Shown piece after piece: positions 50,481 through 58,539 of a stretch of 64,000 nucleotides of DNA. Position 1 is the first letter of the stretch. Every line of letters starts with the position of its first letter. The stretch is from assembly GCA_035695045.1 (NCBI GenBank), contig DASSEX010000017.1, forward strand, positions 57,916-121,915, in the 5' to 3' direction. This DNA is from DASSKP01 sp035695045 (GTDB lineage Bacteria; Actinomycetota; Actinomycetes; JAFAQI01). The position numbers were made by a program, and so were the translations under genes. Under the pieces are notes generated by a model, which saw only the letters and a list, made by a program, of their open reading frames with translations, made no database searches and was not told the DNA's origin.

Positions 50481-51139
50481 GAGTGGCCATCGCGGGTGCG
50501 GGCAACGTCGGCCGGTCGATCGCCCGCGAGCTGCTGGAGAACGGTCACCACGTCCTCCTCATCGAGCGCGAACCCAAGGCGCTCAAGACGGCGACCGTGC
50601 CGGACGCCGAATGGCTTCTCGCGGACGCCTGCGAGCTGTCGAGCCTCGAGGATGCCCGCGTCCAGGAGTGCCACGTCGTCGTCGCCGCCACCGGCGACGA
50701 CAAGGTCAACCTCGTCGTCTCGTTGCTGGCCAAGACGGAGTACGGCGTCCCCCGGGTGGTCGCACGCATCAACCATCCGAAGAACGAGTGGTTGTTCAAC
50801 GAGTCCTGGGGTGTCGACGTCGCAGTGTCGACGCCACGGCTGCTGTCCGCGCTGGTCGAAGAAGCGGTGACGGTCGGCGACCTCGTGCAGCTGCTGTCGT
50901 TCCGGCACGGCGAGGCCGCCCTGGTCGAGGTGACGCTGCCCGAGGACGCTCCGCTCGCCGGTCAGCGCGTCGGCTCGATCACATGGCCGCCCGACGTCGC
51001 GCTCGTCGCCATCCTCCGCGACAAGCACGTCATCGTCCCGGCCGCGGACGACCCGTTGGAGTCAGGCGACGAGCTGCTGTTCGTCGCCGCGCCGGACATG
51101 GAGCACGAGCTGCACCAGCTCATCGCCCGCGGCGGCTGA
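50477..51139 (+). CDS. ceoC: TrkA/RCK potassium-uptake regulatory protein, CeoC type
   Basis: 220 residues. MRVAIAGAGNVGRSIARELL is the Rossmann motif and KVNLVVSLLAKTEYGVPRVV the usual second half; the C-terminal RCK_C domain includes DDPLESGDELLFVAAPDME. The four-base ATGA overlap with ceoB implies translational coupling and an obligate pair. The pair probably tunes the neighbouring permease or another K+ channel. No membrane subunit of Trk is in the window. Confidence 0.9.
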   Translation: MRVAIAGAGNVGRSIARELLENGHHVLLIEREPKALKTATVPDAEWLLADACELSSLEDARVQECHVVVAATGDDKVNLVVSLLAKTEYGVPRVVARINHPKNEWLFNESWGVDVAVSTPRLLSALVEEAVTVGDLVQLLSFRHGEAALVEVTLPEDAPLAGQRVGSITWPPDVALVAILRDKHVIVPAADDPLESGDELLFVAAPDMEHELHQLIARGG

Positions 51140-51235
51140 GCCTCTCGGTGAGCCGGTTGCGCCGGAATGCGTTGCTACGTAAGTCCTCGCCGGCCGCACC
51201 GACACCGCATCGCGGGCTGAGCGCGACGGCTGAGG

Positions 51236-51439
51236 TCACGAGCAGGCGCAGTAGTTCGGCTGCGGGCCGAGCTGGCCGGCCCGGACCCATGCCCCGAGCG
51301 CGCTGCGTGCGCGGCGGGCGGCGACCCGCCAGGTGGCGGGGTGGCAGCAGCGGGCGATGGCAAGCAGCCGGGAGCGGTCGGCGACAGCGCGCAGGTCGCG
51401 GATGTGTTGCTCGGCGAGGGCCGGGTGCATCGGCAGCAT
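51236..51439 (-). CDS. 67-residue Cys-containing protein in the arsenic cassette
   Basis: ATG 51439 is preceded by AGGAG at seven bases. The peptide is basic and helical (MLPMHPALAEQHIRDLRAVA, RSRLLAIARCCHPATWR) and ends in NYCACS, so it has a CC pair mid-chain and a CxC at the C-terminus. I recognise no family. Start is 16 bases past the arsI stop on the same strand, so it likely shares the arsI promoter under ArsR control. The Cys pairs could bind trivalent arsenic; this is inference. Confidence 0.6.
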   Translation of the reverse strand: MLPMHPALAEQHIRDLRAVADRSRLLAIARCCHPATWRVAARRARSALGAWVRAGQLGPQPNYCACS

Positions 51440-51455
51440 GGTGACGCTCCTGTTC

Positions 51456-51929
51456 TCAGCAGCAGCGGGTGGCCCCGGCGGCTGCGGTCTCAGTGGGGGT
51501 GGTGTCGGACGCGCCGGCGCCGCAGCAGGCGCTGCCGGCGGCTGGCTCGGCGAAGAAGGTCGGGCTGTCGGCGAGGACGGTGTAGATCTCCCACCGCTCG
51601 CCGTTCGGGGCACCTTCGACCCAGAACTTGTCCTGCTTGGCGTAGCAACAGGTGGTGTCGCGCTCGTCGACGGATGCGAGCCCGGCACTGGTGAGGCGGG
51701 TCTGCTCGGCGTCGACCTCGTCAACGGACTCGAGCTCGACTCCGAGGTGGTTCAGGGTGCCGCCCTGTCCGGGGTTCTCGAGCAGGACGAGCTTGAGCGG
51801 CGGGTTCTCGACGGCGAAGTTCGCGTAGCCGGGGCGCGTCTTTGCCGGCGCGAGGCCGAACAGCTTCGAGTAGAAGGCGGTCGCGGCCTCGACGTCGTCG
51901 ACGTTGAGCGCGAGCTGGATGCGCGACAT
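51456..51929 (-). CDS. arsI: ArsI/CadI-type dioxygenase-fold metalloenzyme
   Basis: 157 residues. A vicinal-oxygen-chelate fold: MSRIQLALNVDDVEAATAFY, LFGLAPAKTRPGYANFAVEN, HLGVELESVDEV. The Cys pair C94-C95 in DTTCCYAKQDKFWV is the trivalent organoarsenical site of ArsI (C-As lyase); CadI of mycobacteria shares the fold. The C-terminal tail has further CC pairs (GSACCGAG and a final CC). ArsI demethylates MAs(III). A strong promoter (TTGACG/TACTGT, 17-base spacing) and the ArsR palindrome lie upstream. Confidence 0.85.
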   Translation of the reverse strand: MSRIQLALNVDDVEAATAFYSKLFGLAPAKTRPGYANFAVENPPLKLVLLENPGQGGTLNHLGVELESVDEVDAEQTRLTSAGLASVDERDTTCCYAKQDKFWVEGAPNGERWEIYTVLADSPTFFAEPAAGSACCGAGASDTTPTETAAAGATRCC

Positions 51930-51979
51930 GAATCCTCCTGGCTATGTCCGGTGTTACATTCACCGTTGTCGATACGACG

Positions 51980-52018
51980 ACAGTACGAGGAACATTGACG
52001 GTCGTCAATATGTTCCTC
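51980..52018. promoter_or_regulatory. divergent arsI/arsR promoters overlapping an ArsR operator
   Basis: The core dyad ATTGACG-GT-CGTCAAT (51994-52009) sits in a longer palindrome of GAGGAACAT arms (51987-52018). On the minus strand TTGACG (52003-52008) and TACTGT (51980-51985), 17 bases apart, drive arsI. On the plus strand TTGACG (51995-52000) and CAGGTT (52018-52023) would drive arsR. One repressor bound to the dyad would cover both -35 elements. Confidence 0.75.
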
Positions 52019-52029
52019 AGGTTGAGGTG

Positions 52030-52395
52030 ATGATGACGATGGTCCTACGCGATCTCCCCCTTCTGGAGCAGCCCGTGGTCGAGGCGTGCTGCGCGCCGCT
52101 CGCAGCCGAGGTGCTGTCCGCCGGCGACGCAGAGACTCTGTCCCGGCAGTTCGCCGCGCTCGCGGACCCGGTCCGCCTCCGCCTTCTCTCCCTGCTCGCC
52201 ACCGCAGAAGCTGGCGCGGTGTGCGCATGCGACCTGGTCGAGCCGGTCGCCAAGAGCCAGCCGACGGTGTCGCACCACCTCAAAGTGCTGGCCGAAGCCG
52301 GGCTGGTGACAAGCGAGCGGCGCGGCCGCAACGTCTGGTACGGCGTCGTGCCCGCCGCCCTCGAGGCGCTGCGCGGCGCGCTGGCCACGCGATGA
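52030..52395 (+). CDS. arsR: ArsR-family arsenic-responsive repressor
   Basis: 121 residues from ATG 52030; later ATGs (52033, 52039) are possible. The winged helix is LSRQFAALADPVRLRLLSLL ... SQPTVSHHLKVLAEAGLVTS. Candidate arsenic-binding cysteines are the CC pair at 20-21 (EACCAPLA) and C65/C67 (VCACDL). Binding of As(III) normally releases it from DNA. It is divergent from arsI with the operator between, and acr3 starts four bases after its stop. Confidence 0.9.
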   Translation: MMTMVLRDLPLLEQPVVEACCAPLAAEVLSAGDAETLSRQFAALADPVRLRLLSLLATAEAGAVCACDLVEPVAKSQPTVSHHLKVLAEAGLVTSERRGRNVWYGVVPAALEALRGALATR

Positions 52396-52399
52396 CGCC

Positions 52400-53512
52400 G
52401 TGCGCGTGAGCACTCGGATCCACACGCCGCCGGCCGCGCCGGTCGACGAAGGGCCCGTCGTCCGGCGGCTGTCGATGCTGGACCGGTTCCTTCCGGTGTG
52501 GATCGGCGCCGCGATGGTCCTCGGGCTGTTGCTCGGCCGCTTGTTTCCGGGGCTGAACGACACGCTGGACACGGTGAAGATCGGTCAGACGTCGCTGCCG
52601 ATCGCCATCGGGCTGCTGCTGATGATGTACCCGGTACTGGCGAAGGTCCGTTACCACGAGATGCGGACCATCACCGCCGACCGTCGCATGATGGCGGCCT
52701 CGCTGATCTTCAACTGGATCGTCGGCCCGCTGGTGATGTTCGCCCTGGCCTGGCTGCTGCTGCCCGACCAGCCCGCCTACCGCACCGGCGTCATCCTCGT
52801 CGGCCTCGCCCGCTGCATCGCGATGGTGCTGATCTGGACTGACCTCGCCTGCGGCGACCGCGAGATGGCCGCCGTCCTGGTCGCGCTCAACGCAGTGTTC
52901 CAGGTGCTCTTCTACGCCGTGCTCGGCGTGTTCTACCTCAACGTCCTGCCGAACTGGCTCGGGCTGGACACGCAGAACCTCGACGTGTCGATGGGCACGA
53001 TCGCCCGCACCGTCGTGATCTTCCTCGGCATCCCGCTCGCCGCCGGCTACCTAACCCGCACGCTCGGCGAACGTCGTCGAGGCCGTGACTGGTACGAGCA
53101 CACGTTCCTGCCGAAAATCGGTCCGGTCGCCCTGTACGGCCTGCTCTTCACGGTCGTGATCCTGTTCGCCCTGCAGGGCGACACAATCACCAGCGAGCCG
53201 TGGAACGTCGCCCGGATCGCCGTGCCGCTGCTCGCCTACTTCGCCGTCATGTGGTTCGGCGCGTTCTGGACATCCCGTCGGCTGCACCTGAGCTACGAGC
53301 GCGCCGCGTCGTTGTCGTTCTCCGCGGCGAGCAACGACTTCGAGCTCGCCATCGCGGTCGCCATCGGCGTGTTCGGCGTCACCAGCGGCGAGGCGCTCGC
53401 CGGCGTCGTTGGCCCACTCATCGAGGTACCGGTCCTCGTCGGACTCGTCTACGTCGCGCTGTGGCTGCACCGCCGGCTGACCTGGCCGGCAGAGGACCGT
53501 GCTCGCCGGTGA
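52400..53512 (+). CDS. acr3: ACR3-family arsenite efflux pump
   Basis: 370 residues with ten predicted membrane helices. Typical ACR3 signatures: LLLMMYPVLAKVRYHEMR, IFNWIVGPLVMFALAW, the conserved Cys139 in GLARCIAMVLIWTDLACGD, and SFSAASNDFELAIAVAIGVF. It exports arsenite using the proton gradient. GTG 52400 lies four bases past arsR (GTG 52406 is an alternative). It completes the arsenic cassette together with arsI and the small Cys protein. Confidence 0.95.
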   Translation: MRVSTRIHTPPAAPVDEGPVVRRLSMLDRFLPVWIGAAMVLGLLLGRLFPGLNDTLDTVKIGQTSLPIAIGLLLMMYPVLAKVRYHEMRTITADRRMMAASLIFNWIVGPLVMFALAWLLLPDQPAYRTGVILVGLARCIAMVLIWTDLACGDREMAAVLVALNAVFQVLFYAVLGVFYLNVLPNWLGLDTQNLDVSMGTIARTVVIFLGIPLAAGYLTRTLGERRRGRDWYEHTFLPKIGPVALYGLLFTVVILFALQGDTITSEPWNVARIAVPLLAYFAVMWFGAFWTSRRLHLSYERAASLSFSAASNDFELAIAVAIGVFGVTSGEALAGVVGPLIEVPVLVGLVYVALWLHRRLTWPAEDRARR

Positions 53513-53578
53513 GCCGCGGGACGCTCCGCGCACACCCTCAGAGAGCGATCGGTGGTGACAGAGTCGCGCTGTGGTGCG

Positions 53579-53959
53579 TCAGCCGTCGACGGCGACGAGC
53601 TCGTATCTCGGGTTGTAGATCAGGCGGCGGCCCTCGGCGGTCGTCAGCCGACCTGTTGCCCGGAGCTGCCGGCCCGCCGCGACACCCGCGAGGGTACGGC
53701 GACCCAGCCAGACCAAGGTGACGCTGCCCGAGCCGTCGTACAGCTCGGCCTCCAGGGCAGGAACGCCCGCGCGGGGCCGGATCGTGATCGCCCGGACGGT
53801 GCCGAAGACCGTCACCGGCGACCGGTCGCGACACTCGACCAGAGGCGTCGCACCGACGTTCTCGCCGCGCTTCTGCAGGTCTCGGGCGTCGAGCTCGGTC
53901 GTCTCGGCGGTGAGCCGTCGTACGGCGCGCCGGAAGCGCCCCTCTTCGCCGTTGTTCAC
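53579..53959 (-). CDS. OB-fold nucleic-acid-binding protein
   Basis: 126 residues. The OB-fold core is SPVTVFGTVRAITIRPRAGV, ALEAELYDGSGSVTLVWLGR, IAGV-like RTLAGVAAGRQLRATGRLT and IYNPRYELV. The family lies beside DUF3710 and dut in actinobacteria (Rv2694c type). It may bind single-stranded nucleic acid. GTG 53959 overlaps the DUF3710 stop (GTGA), so they are coupled. Confidence 0.85.
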   Translation of the reverse strand: MNNGEEGRFRRAVRRLTAETTELDARDLQKRGENVGATPLVECRDRSPVTVFGTVRAITIRPRAGVPALEAELYDGSGSVTLVWLGRRTLAGVAAGRQLRATGRLTTAEGRRLIYNPRYELVAVDG

Positions 53960-54690
53960 TGGATCTCCGTGATCTCCGGTCCGCGCTCGAAGATCTCCAG
54001 CTTGCTGCGGTCCGCCGCCGCGGGCGCCTGTTCGACCGCATCTCGCGGCAGGCGAAGCGGCAGCAGCTCGCGGGGGGCCATCGCCTCTCCCCCACGCGCG
54101 ACGACGGTGCCCCGGAAGACCTCTTCCAGCCGCTTGGCCTGAACCGGGTCGGTCGACGCCGGGCCGGTCATCATGCCGCGGAGGAACCACCGCGGCCCGT
54201 CGACGCCGATGAACCGAGCAGGCTGAAGCGACGGACCCTGACCCGGCGCCTCGACAGGGATGCGCGCCCGCAGCTCGGTGCCGAACGGTCCCTCCTCGTC
54301 CTGCGCCTCACCGCCTGACTGGCGCAGCGACTCGGCGATCTCGGTGCGGACGTCAGCCCAGATGCCGCTCGAGCGGGGCGCGGCGAACGCGTGCACCTGC
54401 AGCATGCTGTGGCCGTCGACGAGCGTGGCGGAGACGATCACCTCGTCCTGCACGTCGAGACGCATCTCCATGCCCTCGGCCAGCGGGACGTGCACGGCAC
54501 CGAGGTCGACGCGCGGCCGCCCGTCTTCCGGCGCGTCCGCGTGGTCCCACGGGCCCTGTGGGCGTCCGGGCGGCGAGGCGATGGCTTCGCCGTCCTCGGG
54601 CTCGTCGGGGGCGTCGACGGCGTCGTCGGCGACTGCGACGTCGTCCACGCTCTCGTCGTCGGCTTCGCCTCGTCGGCGTCGTCGGAACAC
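53956..54690 (-). CDS. DUF3710 family protein
   Basis: 244 residues. An acidic disordered N-terminus (residues ~10-60, DEPEDGEAIASPPGRPQGPW) is followed by the DUF3710 domain: RVDLGAVHVPLAEGMEMRLD, MLQVHAFAAPRSSGIWADVR, RFIGVDGPRWFLRGMMTGPA and LEEVFRGTVVARGGEAMAPR. Function unknown; it is a conserved neighbour of dut (Rv2696c). It starts at GTG 54690, 35 bases past the dut stop, so dut, DUF3710 and the OB-fold gene probably form one operon. Confidence 0.9.
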   Translation of the reverse strand: MFRRRRRGEADDESVDDVAVADDAVDAPDEPEDGEAIASPPGRPQGPWDHADAPEDGRPRVDLGAVHVPLAEGMEMRLDVQDEVIVSATLVDGHSMLQVHAFAAPRSSGIWADVRTEIAESLRQSGGEAQDEEGPFGTELRARIPVEAPGQGPSLQPARFIGVDGPRWFLRGMMTGPASTDPVQAKRLEEVFRGTVVARGGEAMAPRELLPLRLPRDAVEQAPAAADRSKLEIFERGPEITEIQ

Positions 54691-54725
54691 CTGGTCAGCT
54701 CCTCTGCTCGTCGCCAGGCGACGTA

Positions 54726-55205
54726 CTAGCTGCGTCCATGGTCGCCGTACCCGCCCGTGGAGCCAAAACCGCCCTCCGCACGCGACGACTCCGGGAGGTC
54801 GTCGACCTCCTTGAACTCCGCCCGCAGGACGGGCTGTACGACGAGCTGGGCGATCCGGTCACCGCGCCGGAGCCGGATCGGCTCGCGCGGATCGAGGTTG
54901 ACCACGATCACCTTGATCTCGCCCCGGTAGCCCTCGTCGACGGTGCCGGGTGCGTTCACGAGCGCGAGCCCGGCCCGCGAGGCGAGCCCGGAGCGCGGGT
55001 GGACGAACGCGGCATGTCCCTCGGGCAGCGCGATCGCGATGCCGGTCGGCACAACCGTGCGCTCGCCGGGCATGAGGTCGACGTCGATGGCGGTGACGAG
55101 GTCGGCGCCGGCGTCGCCCGGATGCGCGTACGTCGGCATCGGCAGCTCCGGGTCGATCCGGCGCAGGAGCACGCGGATCGACCCTGCGGGATCGTTCTTG
55201 GCCAC
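54726..55205 (-). CDS. dut: deoxyuridine 5'-triphosphate nucleotidohydrolase (dUTPase)
   Basis: 159 residues with the five trimeric dUTPase motifs in order: HPGDAGADLVTAID, FVHPRSGLASRAGLAL, NAPGTVDEGYRGEIKVIVVN, RGDRIAQLVVQPV and the C-terminal SSRAEGGFGSTGGYGDHGRS. It hydrolyses dUTP to dUMP, keeping uracil out of DNA and supplying thymidylate synthesis. TAGGGT (55214-55219) stands eight bases before the GTG, giving a leaderless start; the SDR gene starts divergently 20 bases away. Confidence 0.97.
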   Translation of the reverse strand: MAKNDPAGSIRVLLRRIDPELPMPTYAHPGDAGADLVTAIDVDLMPGERTVVPTGIAIALPEGHAAFVHPRSGLASRAGLALVNAPGTVDEGYRGEIKVIVVNLDPREPIRLRRGDRIAQLVVQPVLRAEFKEVDDLPESSRAEGGFGSTGGYGDHGRS

Positions 55206-55225
55206 GGGCGGGCACCCTACAAGCC

Positions 55226-56077
55226 ATGGGACAAACAGTGGTGGTCACGGGAGCCAACAGCGGCATCGGCCTGGCGACGGCGCTGGAGCTCGCCACGGCC
55301 GGGTACGACGTCATCGGGACCGCCCGGTCCCAGGACAAAGCCGATGTTCTGCACGAAGCGGCAACCGACCGTGACCTGCGCGTCCGGACAGTGCTGCTCG
55401 ACGTCGCCGACGCGGAGTCGACCGCCAAGGGCTTCGCGGAGATCGCCGCGATGACCGACGGCGGACCGTGGGCCGTCGTCAACAACGCGGGGCTCGCACA
55501 GGCCGGCGCGGTCGAGGACGTCGACGACGACGCGGTGCGCTACCAGCTCGAGGTCAACCTCGTCGCGCCGGCTCGGATCGCGCGGCTGGTCCTGCCGGCG
55601 ATGCGCGAACGCGGCGACGGCCGCATCGTCAACATCTCGTCGATCGCCGGTCGCATGTCCCTGCCGTTGATGGGTTGGTACTGCGCCTCGAAGCACGGGC
55701 TCGAGGCGATGACCGATGCGTTGCGGATGGAAGTGGCGCCGTACGGCGTCAAGGTGTCACTGGTCGAGCCGGGAAGCTTCGGCACCGGCATCTGGGAGGG
55801 TGCTCGCTACCCCGAGAGTGCGAGTACCGACAACTACGCCGGCGCCTATGACCGGGCGAAGCGTGCGACGACGTCCGGCACGCGGGTGATGCCGGATCCG
55901 GTCTGGGTGGCGCGGACCGTGCGTCTTGCCCTCGGCACACCGGTGCCGCTCGCGCGCTACCTGATCGGCGCTGACGCGGTCGGCGGCGTCCTGGTCGAAC
56001 GCCTGGTGCCGACCGCCGTCAGCGACGTCGTGAAGGGAATGGTCACCGGCGTGCGCCGGTTGCCGTTCAGCTCGTGA
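55226..56077 (+). CDS. short-chain dehydrogenase/reductase (SDR)
   Basis: 283 residues. The NAD(P)-binding motif is VVVTGANSGIGLATALELAT, NNAG follows in WAVVNNAGLAQAG, and the catalytic Ser-Tyr-Lys set is NISSIAGR and WYCASKHGLEAM. Substrate is not predictable. It is divergent from dut and overlaps the DoxX gene by 11 bases at its 3' end. Length and motifs are normal for classical SDRs. Confidence 0.9.
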   Translation: MGQTVVVTGANSGIGLATALELATAGYDVIGTARSQDKADVLHEAATDRDLRVRTVLLDVADAESTAKGFAEIAAMTDGGPWAVVNNAGLAQAGAVEDVDDDAVRYQLEVNLVAPARIARLVLPAMRERGDGRIVNISSIAGRMSLPLMGWYCASKHGLEAMTDALRMEVAPYGVKVSLVEPGSFGTGIWEGARYPESASTDNYAGAYDRAKRATTSGTRVMPDPVWVARTVRLALGTPVPLARYLIGADAVGGVLVERLVPTAVSDVVKGMVTGVRRLPFSS

Positions 56078-56660
56078 CGTTGTCCGCGTGCTGCGGCGAC
56101 TGCGCGGTCGCCGGGTCGGCGGCGACGTCGGCCTCCGGGTAGGCGTCGGCCTCGCTCGTCGCCTCGCCGGTGACGACCTTGTTGCGACGCGCGAGCACGG
56201 CGCCGGCGGCCAGGAACGCGACACAGATGGCGAGCAGGCCGACACCCCAGCCGCGGTTCCACGGCGTGTTCAGCGCGGAGTCGAGCGACCACTTGCCGGC
56301 GCCCGTGAAGGCGAGCGCGGCGGCGACGGTGGCGTTGATGAGCGGCAGCTCGTAACCACCGTTGGTCGCCCACAGGCCGTTGTCCTTGTGGACCGACACG
56401 GCAGCGACGATCATCGTGCCGACGATCGCCGCGCTGCCGATCGGAGTCAGCAGACCCATCAGCAGCAGGAGGCCACCGCCCGCCTCGCAAATGCCGGCGA
56501 CCATGGCCATCGTGCGGCCCGGACGGTGGCCGACGGACTCGAAGAACCCGCCCGTGCCGTCCAGGCCGTAGCCGCCGTACCAGCCGAAGAGCTTCTGGGT
56601 GCCGTGCGCGAACAGCAGCCCGCCGATGACGGCCCGGATGATGAACAGGCCCTCGGCCAT
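56067..56660 (-). CDS. DoxX-family membrane protein
   Basis: 197 residues. AAGGAG six bases before ATG 56660 supports this start. Four hydrophobic segments include FIIRAVIGGLLFAHGTQKLF (DoxX motif G-x2-F-x2-HG), CEAGGGLLLLMGLLTPIGSA, GTMIVAAVSVHKDNG and GLLAICVAFLAAGAVLARRN. The C-terminal ~30 residues are disordered. DoxX proteins in mycobacteria are linked to membrane oxidoreductase complexes; the role is uncertain. Confidence 0.85.
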   Translation of the reverse strand: MAEGLFIIRAVIGGLLFAHGTQKLFGWYGGYGLDGTGGFFESVGHRPGRTMAMVAGICEAGGGLLLLMGLLTPIGSAAIVGTMIVAAVSVHKDNGLWATNGGYELPLINATVAAALAFTGAGKWSLDSALNTPWNRGWGVGLLAICVAFLAAGAVLARRNKVVTGEATSEADAYPEADVAADPATAQSPQHADNVTS

Positions 56661-56740
56661 GGGCGCTCCTTCCCTCGAGCGGCAGTTGATTCGCCGCAGG
56701 TGTCTCAGATGGTGAACGTGGCGTTTGTGCCACCCTGGCC

Positions 56741-57223
56741 GTGATGCCCGCTGAGACCGCACTCCACGCGCCGCTGTTCGCCGAACGGCTGTCGATCCCG
56801 CGGCGCTGGTGGCTGATCGCGCTCGTGGGCGTGCTCGTGGCGGGGGCGGAGGTGTTCGGCGGGTTTCCCTGGTGGGTCGCCGCGGTGGTCTACGCCGGGC
56901 TCGGGCTGCCCGTGCTGGCGCTGCTTCTCGGCATGGGACGCACGCGGGTCCGGGTGGACGACGACGGGCTCCACGCTCAGGGCAAGACGCTGCCGGCGAC
57001 GGACATCGCGGGCGCCACGATCCTCGACGCGCAGCAGACCCGGCTCCGCCTCGGACCGGGCGCCGACCCACGCGCGCACGTCGTGGCCCGTGGCTTCATC
57101 AAGCAGTCCGTCGAGGTGACCCCGCTCGACGAGCGCGACGTCCCCTACTGGCTGGTCTCGACCCGTCGGCCGGACGAGCTCGTCGAAGCCCTGCGAGCCG
57201 CGGTGGTGTGGGCGCGCGACTGA
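56741..57223 (+). CDS. DUF3093 family membrane protein
   Basis: 160 residues. Two N-terminal membrane segments (WLIALVGVLVAGAEVFGGFP, VAAVVYAGLGLPVLALLLGM) precede a soluble domain with VRVDDDGLHAQGKTLPATDI and VEVTPLDERDVPYWLVSTRR, the DUF3093 signature (Rv2698 type). Function unknown. Start is GTG 56741 or ATG 56744. Its last 79 bases overlap the convergent YcaQ-type gene. Confidence 0.8.
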   Translation: MMPAETALHAPLFAERLSIPRRWWLIALVGVLVAGAEVFGGFPWWVAAVVYAGLGLPVLALLLGMGRTRVRVDDDGLHAQGKTLPATDIAGATILDAQQTRLRLGPGADPRAHVVARGFIKQSVEVTPLDERDVPYWLVSTRRPDELVEALRAAVVWARD

Positions 57224-58431
57224 GTCGTCCCGCCGACGACGGCCGCAAGCGCCGGCGCGAGGTCGCCGCGCCGGCGTACCTCGACCGTCTCGAGAGCGAG
57301 CCAGTCCGCGAGGTCGCGCAGCTCCGCCGCGAGCTCTTCGGCGGTGTCCGCCGGCGCGTGCAGTTCGGCGTACGCCGCCTGCACGAGCAGCGTCCGCCGT
57401 TGACGATCCGCCTTCAGGTCGACCCGGGCCGCCAGCCGGTCGCCGAGCAGGAACGGCAACACGTAGTAGCCGTGCACGCGCTTGGCCGCGGGCACGTAGA
57501 TCTCGATGCGATAGCGGAAACCGAAGAGCCGCTCGGTGCGATCGCGCTCCCAGATGAGCGGGTCGAACGGCACGAGCAACGCGCGGCCGCCTGCTCGTCG
57601 CGGGATCGTCGCGCCGGTGGCGACGTACGCGGGCTGTCGCCAGCCTTCGACCGTCACCTCTTCCAGCCGTCCGGCCTCGACGAGCTCCGCGACCCGCGGA
57701 CGCGCCAGCGGCGTGCGAATGCGGAAGTAGTCGGCCAGGTCACCGACCGTGCCGACGCCGCACGAGACCGCCGCCAGCGCGAGCAGCTCACGGTGCGCGT
57801 CCTCCTCCGTCGGGGTCGGCAGGTCGAGGATCTCGCGCGGGATGACGCGCTCGGGGACGTCGTAGACGCGCTCGAAGTTGCGTCGCTCGGCGGTGGTGAT
57901 GCGTCCGGACCAGAAGAGGAACTCGAGGGCCAGCTTCTCCTTCGACCAGTTCCATCCCCAGTCGTCCTTGCTCCGCTTCTCCTCGACCGCGAGCTCCCCC
58001 GCCGTCAGCGGTCCGCGCTCACGGACGAGGCCGAGGACGTGGTCGATGTAGCCGGGCTGCTCGCGCGCGAACTGCGCCATCCGGCCCCAGGTCTCGAACT
58101 GCTCCTCCGCGCGACGCATCCGCCATCGCAGCAGGGGATGCAGCGCAACCGGCAGCAGCGACGCCTCGTGGCCCCAGTACTCGAAGAGCTCGCGGTCGCG
58201 AAAGGCCATCCGGTCGAGCAGGTCGGTGCGGTAGCCGCCGACGCGGGAGAAGGCCGGAAGGTAGTGCGCACGCTGCAGCACGTTGACGCTGTCGATCTGC
58301 AGCAGTCCTGTGCGCTGCAGCACCGACCGCAGGTGCCGGCGGTCCGGCGACGACGCAGACGGACGACGTCGGTGCAGCCCCTGCGCGGCCAGCGCGAGCC
58401 GCCGCGCCTGCGCCAGTGACAAGGACTGCAC
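57145..58431 (-). CDS. YcaQ/AlkX-type (HTH_42) DNA glycosylase
   Basis: 428 residues from GTG 58431 (VQSLSLAQARRLALAAQGLH). The active-site Q-x-D of crosslink glycosylases is Q45-I-D47 in GLLQIDSVNVLQRAHYLPAF. Further family patterns: FEYWGHEASLLPV, RGPLTAGEL, KLALEFLFWSGRI, and PFDPLIWERDRTERLFGFRY. E. coli YcaQ unhooks interstrand crosslinks in DNA. Roughly the last 39 residues are Ser/Thr/Arg-rich and overlap DUF3093 antisense by 79 bases. Palindrome copy 2 lies upstream of the start. Confidence 0.85.
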   Translation of the reverse strand: MQSLSLAQARRLALAAQGLHRRRPSASSPDRRHLRSVLQRTGLLQIDSVNVLQRAHYLPAFSRVGGYRTDLLDRMAFRDRELFEYWGHEASLLPVALHPLLRWRMRRAEEQFETWGRMAQFAREQPGYIDHVLGLVRERGPLTAGELAVEEKRSKDDWGWNWSKEKLALEFLFWSGRITTAERRNFERVYDVPERVIPREILDLPTPTEEDAHRELLALAAVSCGVGTVGDLADYFRIRTPLARPRVAELVEAGRLEEVTVEGWRQPAYVATGATIPRRAGGRALLVPFDPLIWERDRTERLFGFRYRIEIYVPAAKRVHGYYVLPFLLGDRLAARVDLKADRQRRTLLVQAAYAELHAPADTAEELAAELRDLADWLALETVEVRRRGDLAPALAAVVGGTTQSRAHTTAARRASTSSSGRRVETSQ

Positions 58432-58470
58432 GAGTCGAGATCCTCGCAGCCCACTCCGACGTTTCTCACG

Positions 58471-58532
58471 GTTGAGTGCGACGTAATCCCCCTTGCGCGG
58501 TGCCCCGATAGGGGGATTACGTCGCACTCAAC
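58471..58532. repeat. 62-bp palindromic element, copy 2
   Basis: Arms 58471-58493 and 58510-58532 are identical, base for base, with copy 1 and copy 3; the 16-base loop differs. It lies seven bases past the stop of the DUF3224 gene and upstream of the YcaQ-type gene. Confidence 0.95.
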
Positions 58533-58539
58533 GTGCTGG

